Shown in pieces: positions 56,443-64,000 of a DNA stretch of 64,000 bases. Source of the DNA: Aquarana catesbeiana (Eukaryota; Chordata; Amphibia; Anura; Ranidae). The notes beneath the pieces were generated by a model that had not been told where the DNA came from, made no database searches, and saw nothing but the letters and a program-made list of their open reading frames with translations. The stretch's first letter is position 1. Each line of letters begins with the position of its first letter. A program made the translations under genes and the position numbers. The DNA is taken from NCBI RefSeq assembly GCF_042186555.1, contig NC_133336.1, positions 193,499,437 to 193,563,436 on the forward strand. The letters run 5' to 3'.

Positions 56443-57885
56443 TGTAGCGCCAGCATATTTGCCTGTTAATGTAATGCAATGTTAATTTATGAGCAGTATT
56501 ATAATTTAGTATTTGGCACCATCTAGTGGACAAAATGTGGAATAGACTTTATTTTATTTTTTTCTTTTGAAGAATGTGAGAAATGTTACAGGAAGTGACT
56601 GTTTACATTCTACAATGACCTACCTACCCAGAATGCCGGGTGACCTACCTATGAACAATTAGCACTGAAATGCATCCTGGGTAGGCTATAAAAAGGCCCC
56701 GTGTGGCCATCTTAGCTCTCTTCTGGATGCGTGGCCTGCCTGTGAGGACCTGTGTAGAGGTGTTCCAGAGAGCCCCGCCTACGCCTACTGCGGAGCAGCA
56801 CGACCAGCAACTTCGCTTTGTAGCAGCAGGCTGGAAAGACAGTGTAGCAGCACTAGGAAGGATCCAGAGAGACCCATCTGAGCCACCGGAAGGTCCCGGT
56901 ACATCTTGCTGAGCAGAGCGGAACTAGATGGGAAGGAGCAAGACTGAGTGTACCGGAGCGGAACTGTCCTACTATACAGACCTGGTTGGGTGAGAGGGCT
57001 GCTGCCCAAAGTTTTCCTAACGCACTTTTATACACCTAAATCTGTAACACAGTGTGCTGGGACCTGTAGTCCCACACAGGAGATCTTAAGGAAGCAAAGA
57101 CTGAGTTCAAACAGGCCTCAAGCCTACCCTTTTCTATAATACTAGCACTGTGTTACATAAAGTTAATTGCATTGGAGACAGTTGCAGGTTACTACACTAC
57201 AAGGATAATTTTCAACATCCACTTACCTAACCTTGGTTTATTTAACCGATGAATTACAATTTATAATTCATAAATAGCTAGCAGAAGACAGAAGAAGGAA
57301 AAGACTTCATCTCTCATTGCAAGGCCTTGCACTCTCCAGTTTGTCAGAGGGACTACATTATAAAGCAGGGGGAGCTCCCTGGGGATTGCATTTGTGCTTT
57401 ATTTACTAACATTGTTATCTTGTGGATACAAGGGCGCACTGGAAGTGGGAAGGTGCCCAGAGTTAAGGTGTTTCCTATTCTGGCATTAGTCCCACTTGGA
57501 GACACACTTCCAGAGACCAGTTAATATAACTTTATGTGTACAAACTGTTGTGAATATTTATTGGGCTGTTGCACTACGTTTGTGTGACAGTACAATTAAT
57601 GTAAGTACTTTCTTTATACCAATTCCAGTAAAATTACGTTCCTGGTTGAGTACAATTTGTGTGGAGTGTTGTTCCTTTTTCAGCAGGTGGAACATCGGAT
57701 ACCCAGGTGATAACAAAGGTATATTATCATTACATTTTACATTGTGGGGTTAACCCTTACCATTAGCTTCACACTAACACTGCACCACAACTGTGTCAAG
57801 GGGATTGAGTCAAGTCATTGGGGGTGTAAAAGCAGAGTACAGGTCCAATCACAAACCAACAGCTCCTTCGGGGGTCAGTGCTACA
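56443..57885 (+). mobile_element. Probable solo LTR, about 1.44 kb
   Basis: It begins TGTAGCGCC and ends GTGCTACA, so it has TG...CA ends with short inverted TGTAGC/GCTACA. CATG flanks both sides (56439-56442 and 57886-57889). TATAAAA at 56687 would be its promoter. No internal retroviral coding is present. The orientation follows the TATA box. Confidence 0.62.
56687..56693 (+). promoter_or_regulatory. TATA box of the solo LTR
   Basis: TATAAAA within GGCTATAAAAAGGCC, about 245 bases from the LTR start, a plausible U3 promoter position. Confidence 0.45.
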
Positions 57886-58690
57886 CATGATTGTAGTACA
57901 AATCATGAGAACAGCTTATGTGAAACTTTGGTCCCCCTATAGATACAGCACAGTAAATAGGTGTTCCCACCCAGGGGGTAATGTGTTATTGGCAGGATCA
58001 TCAGGTAAAAATAAAGGGAAAAGACAACTAATGCTGCCACCACACCTAAGGGCCAATGTGCTGCAATATATTACATTTTGTTTTTTGGTTGAGATACACT
58101 TCTTCAGGCAGGAGAGGGCGCTGTTTACCACAAGGCACTTTCCAATAAAAATATGTAAGACACTTAAAGCGTAACTCCACTTTTGTTGAGAAAAAAAATT
58201 CCCATCTGGGTGATCTATGTACATTGCAAGGATTATAACAAACTTTTTTGCAGATTCTCACCTTTTATTATTCTGAAGAAATCCATGTGTGTTTGTCTGT
58301 GCCTCTGTTCCGAGTGGGTCTAATGGGAGTGGTTTCATAATTATCAGTCAGGTGTGGAGATGCACAACACTAATGAGAAAATCTGCTGTGAAATGCATCC
58401 CTTTAGACGTGTTCCTATTGAAAGTATCTCTCAAAAAAATGAAATTTTTGTAGCAGGGGATGCCGGAAATCTGAGATATTTACAGTTTACAACCTCTTTA
58501 AAGTAGAACTATAGGCAAAACTTTTATTTTCATTTTGGATAGAGTAAGGGAGGGTTATAACTTCTGTAAGGTCTATTTTTGCCATTTTTGTTTCATTTGG
58601 GAGATTTCCCTTCACTTCCTGTCCTTTAGCCAAACAGGAAGTGAAAGGAAATCCCTGCAATTTAAGGTAATCTCTTGGGGACCCCCTATT
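57886..58690. other. Unassigned interspersed repeat sequence
   Basis: No frame with a domain is seen. AAAGCGTAACTCCACTTTTG (58167) and AAAGTAGAACTATAGGCAAA (58500) look like starts of dispersed repeats. CAGGAAGTGAAAGG and CCTTCACTTCCTG (58610-58650) form an inverted pair. Confidence 0.35.
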
Positions 58691-59165
58691 TTTCCATTCA
58701 TCCTTCCCTCAATGACATGAAGTTTGTCAGAACCGTATGCTGAAAAACAGCTCCACACCATGTTGTTCCCATCTCCAAACTTCAACGTTGGCTGTATGCG
58801 AGCGTACATACAGACCATGGCGGTTGAGTGCATTACTTATTGTTTTCTTTGAAACAATTGTACCTGATAATTCCAGGTCTTTCTGAAGCTCTCCACAAGT
58901 GGTCCTTGGCTCTTGGACAACTCTTCTGATAATTCTTTTCACTCCTCTATCAGATATCATGAGAGGAGCACCTGGTCATGGTCGGTTTATGGATAAATGA
59001 TGTTCTTTCCACTTCCGGATTATGGCTTCAACAGTGCTCACTGGACAATTCAGAAATCTGGAAATCCTTCTGTAACCAATGCCATCAGTATGTTTTGCAA
59101 CAATAAAGTTGCAAAGGTCTTGAGAGAGCGCTTTGCTTTTACCTGTCATGTGACCAATCACAGCT
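58690..59165 (-). pseudogene. Tc1 transposase N-terminal half, second family
   Basis: The minus strand reads KALSQDLCNFIVAKHTDGIG, YRRISRFLNCPVSTVEAI and IRKWKEHH, a Tc1 helix-turn-helix. After a frame change it reads RRVVQEPRTTCGELQKDLE and GDGNNMVWSCFSAYG, the central Tc1 motif. It is broken by frameshifts near 58960 and 58830. It overlaps the family of 34949-35580 by about 40 bases, so the two are separate fragments and not two halves of one copy. Confidence 0.72.
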
Positions 59166-59252
59166 AGTATCACAATGTTTACAATGAATGGCACGAAAGG
59201 AAACCATTCATTGTTTACAACTGTTATGTGATCTGTTGTGATTGGTCACAGC
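59148..59252. repeat. Fold-back repeat of about 105 bp
   Basis: TGTGACCAATCACA at the left is inverted as TGTGATTGGTCACA at the right. Inside, TTTACAATGAATGG pairs with CCATTCATTGTTTACA around a 10-base centre. Confidence 0.75.
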
Positions 59253-59599
59253 AGTCGCATGGTACCGGAAGTGAGCCAATACACTGATCAGTCATCTACT
59301 GTGTCCCTGGTGGACAGATCATGCCGGAGTACGGCCTGGATTGGCCAGACAAGAACAATAGGGTTCCTGCTGGGTGGGCTGGTAGTCGGGACTGGGTGAT
59401 AAAGGGAGAGATGTAGCAGACAACTTGAGTCAGCTACTGACTGAGGAGGTATCAAGAGCCGGGCTGCATCCCAGCCAATGGGTGTGCTGATACCATTATC
59501 GGCAGTGTGCATGGAGCTGCTGTGGAGCCGCGTTACTGTCAGGTGAGGTGAACAGTACTGGAATCTGTAAAGAACAAAGTATAGCCAAACCTGTATGCA

Positions 59600-60742
59600 G
59601 CAGTGTCTCTCTCCCTCCTTCTCTCTCTCTCCCCCTCTCCCTCCCTCTCCCCCCTTTCTACATCTCTCTTCCTCTCTCTCTATATATATCCCTCTCTCCA
59701 CTCACTGTCCCTCTCACTCTCTTTCTCCCTCTCTTCCCCTCTCTCTCCTTCGCCCCCTCTCTCTTTCTCACTCTCTCCCCCTCCCTCTCCCTCTCTCTTT
59801 CTCCCTCATCCCCTCTCTTTTTCACTCTCTATCTCCCTCTCTCTCTTCTCCCTCTCTCTCTCTCTCCATCCCTCTCCCCTCTCTCTACATCTCTCTCCTC
59901 CTCTCTCTCTCTCTCTCTCTCTCCCTCGCCCCCCCTCTACCTCTCACCCCCCTCTCTTTCTTCTTCTCTTGCTCTCTCTCTCCCCCTTCTCTCCCTCTCC
60001 CCTCCCTCTTCCCCCCTTTCTATCTCTCCCCATCTCTTTCCCCCCTCTCTCCCTCTATCCCCCTCCTCTTCCTCTCCCTTTCTCGCTCTCTTTCTCTCTC
60101 TCTCCCTCTCATCCCTCTCTCTCTTCTTCTTCTCTCTCTCTTTCCCCCATCTCTCTCTCTTCCTCTCATCCCCCTCTCTTTCTTCTTCTCTTGCTCTCTC
60201 TCTCCCCCTTCTCTCTCCCCTCCCTCCTCCCCCCTTTCTATCTCTCCCCATCTCTCTCTCCCCTCCCTCTTCCCCCCTTTCTATCTCTCCCCATCTCTTT
60301 CCCCCCTCTCTCCCTCTATCCCCCTTCTCTTCCTCTCCCTTTCTCGCTCTCTTTCTCTCTCTCCCTCTCACCCCCTCTCTCTCTTCTTCTTCTCTCTCTC
60401 TTTCTATTTCTCTCTCTCTCTCTCTCCCCCCCTCTCTCTCCCTTCCTCTCACCCCCTCTCTCTCTCCTACTCTCTTTCTCCCTCTCCCTCACTCCCCCCT
60501 TCCTCTCTCCTCCCCCTCCCTCTCCCCCTCTCTCCCCTCTCTTTCTCCCCCCTCTCTCCCCCCCCTCTCTCTCGCTCTCCCTCTCTCCCCCCTTCCTCTC
60601 CTTCTCCCCCCTCCCTCTCCCCCTCTCTCTCCCCCTCTCACCCTCCCCCCCTCTCTCTCTCCCCCTCTCACCCACTCCCCCTCTCTCTTTCTCTCCCCCC
60701 TCTCTCTCTCCCACTCCCTCTCTCTCTCTCTCTCTCTCTTCC
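59600..60742 (+). repeat. Polypyrimidine (CT/CCCT) tract of about 1.1 kb
   Basis: Almost every base is C or T, in variable CTCTCT, CCCCCT and TTTCTC patterns, with a few A and very few G. It keeps several frames open (Ser/Leu/Pro-rich), none of which is a gene. It ends a few bases before a splice acceptor. Confidence 0.95.
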
Positions 60743-60749
60743 CGATAAG

Positions 60750-60876
60750 ACCCCTAGACACAGCACAGGAGGGGATGATGAGGTCTTTGGTTCCCTTAAA
60801 GCCAGGTCGTCATTTGGTCATGGGTTTTTCAAGCTTAAAAGCAACACCAAGAAAACTGCCAGCACACCCAATCTAG
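60750..60876 (+). CDS. Internal exon of a liprin-beta (PPFIBP1/2) family gene
   Basis: The frame reads TPRHSTGGDDEVFGSLKARS, then SFGHGFFKLKSNTKKTASTP, then NL and the first base of a Gly/Ala codon. The FGxGFFKxKS...KKTASxPNL pattern is one I associate with the central region of liprin-beta proteins, scaffold proteins of cell-matrix and active-zone complexes, upstream of their SAM domains. The acceptor is AG at 60748-60749 after the giant pyrimidine tract. The donor AG|GTAGGC follows 60876. Start phase is 0 and end phase 1. The next conserved exon was not found before 64000, nor the previous one after 55500. I cannot decide between the two paralogues, and a database search is needed for confirmation. 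Confidence 0.62.
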
Positions 60877-60991
60877 GTAGGCAACTGTCTGTCTTTCTGT
60901 AAAACTTCCAGCCTAACGGCTGACAGGGAATGACATTTGCTGGTACTTGTAGTCCTTTAGAATGGTCTCAGGGGATAGCCAAGGCCCTCCA

Positions 60992-60993
60992 TT

Positions 60994-61088
<95 letters not shown>
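60992..61088 (+). repeat. (TTTC)n microsatellite, about 24 units
   Basis: Uninterrupted TTTC repeats for about 96 bases, followed by degraded CT-rich sequence to about 61150. It lies in the intron after the liprin-beta exon. Confidence 0.97.
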
Positions 61089-61319
61089 CTCTTCCTTTTT
61101 CCCTCTCCCTCCATGCCTCTTTTTCTCTTTCTTTCTCTCTCCCTTTCTCTTTTGGGACGCTTGCCTTTACACAAGGAGGCCTGGCTCACAGTCTTCGCTC
61201 TAATTCATCCCAATGGTGTTCTATCGGGTTGAGGTCAGGACTCTGCGCAGGCCACTCAAGTTCCTCCACCACAAACTCACTCATCCATGTCTTTATGGAC
61301 CTTGCTTTGGGCACTGGTG

Positions 61320-61680
61320 GAGGGGCGATTATGGTGTGGGGATGTTTTTCAGGGGTTGGGCTTGGCCTCTTAGTTCCAAGTGAAGGGAACTCTTAAGCTG
61401 TCAGCATACCAAGACATTTTGGACAATTTTACGCTCCCAACTTTATGGGAACAGTTTGGAGATGACCCCTTCCTGTTCCAACATGACTGCGCACCAGAGC
61501 ACAAAACAAGGTCCTTAAAGACATGGATTATCGAGTTTGGGGTGGAGGAACTTGACTGGTCTACACAGAGCCCTGACCTCAACCCGATAGAACACCTTTG
61601 GGATGAATTAGAGCAGTGACTCAGAGCCAGGCCTTCTCGTCCAACATCAGTGCCTGACCTCACAAATGCGCTTTTGGAAG
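61320..61680 (+). pseudogene. Tc1 transposase, C-terminal part
   Basis: GGGAIMVWGCFSGVGLG, then LSAYQDILDNFTLPTLWEQF, FQHDCAPEH and SPDLNPIEHLWDELEQ, with frame changes near 61375. There is no N-terminal DNA-binding half in this copy. Confidence 0.75.
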
Positions 61681-61797
61681 AATAGTCAAACATTCCCATA
61701 GACACCCTCCTAAACCTTGTGGACAGCCTTCCCAGAAGAGTTGAAGCTGTTATAGCTGCGAAGGGTGGGCCAACTCAATATTGAACCCTACGAACTA

Positions 61798-63683
61798 AAG
61801 CCTGGTACACACGATCGGATTTTCCGCCGGGAATTGTGTGATGACTGTTGGCCTAAAATTCGACCGTGTGTACGCTCCATCAGACAATTGTTGTTGGATT
61901 TTCCGCATCCAAATGTTGGATGGCAGGCTTATAAATTTTCCACGGACAAATGTCTGTTGTCGGATTTTCCAATCGTGTGTACACAAGTCCGTCATACAAA
62001 AGAACAAACACGCATGTTTGGAAGCAAGGACGAGCCAGAAGCGGTCGGTCTTGTAAACTGGCGTTCGTAATGGAGAATTAACATTCATGATGCGGCAAAT
62101 TATGAAATCTCGAAACGCAACGCACAATTCTCTTCTTCTTTAATGGGATAATAATGAAGCTGCTTTGCTGGTGATACTGATGGGGTTATGGCAAATGTAT
62201 TTTCAAAGGCTTTTTTTTTTTTTAGTGATATCAAGAATAATATTATTATGGTTGTTATTTTTTTATTTTTATTTGATGCAAGTTACCACAACACCATTAT
62301 CCTGTAGTTTAAAGATACCTGTAGATCAAAGATACAACTATGTTGGTGTCCCTTGTGAATTTTACATTGTATTTTATAAAATAGACATGTGCATTTGTTT
62401 TCGACCAAATGCATTTTCGTCCGAATTTCAGGTATTTTCGTTAACGTTTTAACAAACGATAACGAAAGTGCAGAGTCCGAAAAACGAAAGATCTGACATA
62501 AACAAATGCTTTATTTTCGTTTTCGTTGCAACAACAGTTGGATATAGATAGGAGATTCGACATGACGCTGACAATAACAATCTGTGTCCATCAAACCTGT
62601 GGTTGAATGTGCCTCACCTTAACTCTATTAGTCCAAGATTATTCTACATAGAGAGAAAAGATTCGACATAGAGAGAAAAGATTCGACGTAGGGGAGAAAA
62701 GATACATAAAAATAATGATTATGATGAATGTTATTGGCTGATTGTAACCAAAGAGGAGGAGCAGTAAAATAGCTAGAACTAAGTACACACGTACTTTGGC
62801 TTATGGTGTCTGTTGAAAGTTCTAAGAAGATTCGACAGAGCAGGTGAACTATACGGCGTTGTACAGTTTAGCTGCTCCGTCGAATCTTCTTTGAACATTC
62901 AACAGACACCATAAGCCTTCAATGACAGATTTTCGGACGAATGCAATTTTTAACGAAAAGCGAAATAAATAAAAACAAATTTCGGGAGTAACTAAATAAA
63001 TTTATTTTTCGGACGAAAACGAAATTCCGAAACGAAATATTTCAGTGTGCGCATGTCTAGTATAAAATGTAACTGCCAAATCCCAATCTGTCATTTGAAG
63101 TAAAACACATAGCCAAGTATTATTCTACACAATTTTTTTATTGTGCATTAAAAAAAAAAATAAATAAAATTAGACATGCTATCTGCCAGTAGAACTTAAC
63201 CAAAAAGTGCATTCTATACGTCCAAAAATATAACAAATCAAATCATTCAACCAAAAAATAAAATAAAAGCCTCATGCATGTGTCCTGCTTCTTAATATAG
63301 GGGGTCAACAATGCCAAAAGTTGGTGAAAGCAGGGGTCCGTCATCTGGAGATAATTCCGAAAATTATCCGGATTATTCTCCTGGAGCTCCCGCAGCAAAG
63401 GCATATGACATAATTGGTCACGATTAATAAAGCAACCAATTTTTGGTCCAAGAAATCCTCCTCCTCCTGTTCCTGGACTGGACTTGGGTCAAAGCAATAA
63501 CTCCAAGGCTAATAATAAGTAACACGTTATCGGCTCGTAGTATGTCTAGTACGTCACTACATTCGTGTTTGTTGGCCGACAATCCCTTGCCATTTGTATG
63601 CAAGACAAGTTCCTGGCCAACTCCCTTCGGACAAAAGTCTGACGTTTTGTCTGCGGAAAATCCGATTGTGTGTACGAGGCTTT
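61798..63683. mobile_element. DNA transposon without coding capacity, about 1.9 kb; empty-site relative of 16553-34877
   Basis: The ends AAGCCTGGTACACACGATCGG and CCGATTGTGTGTACGAGGCTT are inverted. The surrounding TA bases suggest a TA duplication. The interior matches the complement of 17100-17430 and 34600-34870. It contains a younger 678-bp insert at 62383-63060. Confidence 0.8.
62383..63060. mobile_element. 678-bp MITE with 8-bp duplication and a long central hairpin
   Basis: The ends AGACATGTGCA and GCGCATGTCTAG are inverted. TATAAAAT flanks both sides exactly (62375-62382 and 63061-63068), pointing to hAT. In the centre GGCTTATGGTGTCTGTTGAA (about 62800) pairs with TTCAACAGACACCATAAGCC (about 62900), with AAGATTCGACAGAGCA/TGCTCCGTCGAATCTT inside. 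Confidence 0.85.
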
Positions 63684-63748
63684 AGACTGGGATGCCATTA
63701 AAGTTGATGTGCGTGTAAAGGAAGGTGTCCCAATACTTTTGACAATAT

Positions 63749-64000
63749 AGTTTATATAAATGTTATCTCTATTGTGGTAAATTTGATGCATCTCTATAAT
63801 TAGTGCTCAGTCACTAGTCAAGGCAATAATTGTGACTGCTTTTTGGTTTACATGCTGTTATACTAAAAACAGGACAGCCAGAACAATAAAAAAAGAAAAA
63901 AATCATAAAATAATATTTAAAAAATAGAAAGAGTAACAGGAACTTGCAAGTGATTGTTGGAAAGGAAAGGTTTATTTATTATATGTTCATGTGATTAATT
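63749..64000. other. AT-rich sequence, nothing identified
   Basis: No exon, repeat terminus or hairpin is recognised up to the window end. Confidence 0.4.

Larger units (their letters stand above)
61185..63748 (+). mobile_element. Fold-back Tc1 element interrupted by a 1.9-kb DNA transposon
   Basis: Positions 61185-61312 are the reverse complement of about 61500-61640, after which the plus strand reads VWGCFSGVG, FQHDCAPEHKTRS and DWSTQSPDLNPIEHLWDELE. The right end, GGTGTCCCAATACTTTTGAC near 63724-63748, is a Tc1-style terminus. The insertion at 61798-63683 splits it. The fold-back joint (CACTGGTGGAGGGGCGATTA) matches the one at about 1905 on the minus strand. Confidence 0.75.

Noticed and set aside
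34949..59165. One Tc1 split into halves at 35580 and 58690
   Set aside because: The fragments overlap by about 40 bases of the same transposase region and differ in sequence, so they are separate copies.
59548..60902. Three overlapping open frames of 380-440 codons rich in Ser, Leu and Pro, and Arg/Glu-rich frames on the other strand
   Set aside because: They are translations of the C/T tract. Simple pyrimidine repeats lack stop codons in these frames. Only the last 42 codons, after the splice acceptor, look like protein.
61092..61395. Ser/Phe/Leu-rich frames over the TTTC microsatellite fused to Tc1-like residues
   Set aside because: Microsatellite translation running into a decayed, inverted Tc1 piece.

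Overview
The window looks like intergenic and intronic DNA from a large, transposon-rich vertebrate genome. An anuran amphibian, probably a ranid frog, is the best guess. The basis is the mix of elements: Tc1/mariner, piggyBac, hAT and L1/Tx1-type elements, Neptune-like Penelope elements (PLEs) with GIY-YIG endonucleases, and many small inverted-repeat elements. Host coding sequence is very sparse: I can support only four exons, all on the + strand. No rRNA, tRNA or CRISPR array was recognised, and nothing looks bacterial.

Host genes. Exons at 1132-1257, 6061-6095 and 6848-6946 form the 3' end of a single-pass receptor: a transmembrane exon, a short linker exon, and a last exon with two tyrosine motifs and a stop. 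A polyadenylation signal follows at 7197. A phase-0-to-1 exon at 60750-60876 resembles the liprin-beta (PPFIBP) family and sits directly after a pyrimidine tract of about 1.1 kb.

Left part (1.6-16 kb). A fold-back Tc1 fragment comes first, then the remains of a minus-strand PLE (about 3.5-5.6 kb) whose tail carries a hammerhead-ribozyme-like fold. Several MITEs follow. A Tc1 element at 8145-15709 is interrupted by a MITE and by a 5.5-kb piggyBac derivative with TTAA duplications.

Centre (14.6-34.9 kb). A block of almost identical PLE copies (A on minus, B and C on plus) lies between one pair of target-site duplications inside an older DNA transposon. A and B form a giant imperfect palindrome. 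The right arm also carries an inverted copy of the neighbouring Tc1/piggyBac DNA, so the locus was rearranged after insertion, or was mis-assembled. Each full PLE encodes ORF1 (basic, coiled-coil, then low-complexity) and ORF2 (reverse transcriptase plus GIY-YIG). ORF2 lies in the -1 frame relative to ORF1 and has no nearby ATG. Copy A keeps both frames open.

Right part (36.9-54.1 kb). This is a three-level nest: a second PLE family (D) is split by a 5'-truncated L1/Tx1-like LINE, which is split by a 6.87-kb hAT transposon. Each level has a recognisable target-site duplication (14, 19 and 8 bp). The hAT transposase is nearly complete, with one frameshift at a T run.

Far right (54-64 kb). There is a nearly complete Tc1 with one frameshift, a probable 1.44-kb solo LTR, Tc1 fragments, the liprin-beta exon, and another fold-back Tc1. 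That last element holds a 1.9-kb DNA transposon, which itself holds a 0.68-kb MITE.
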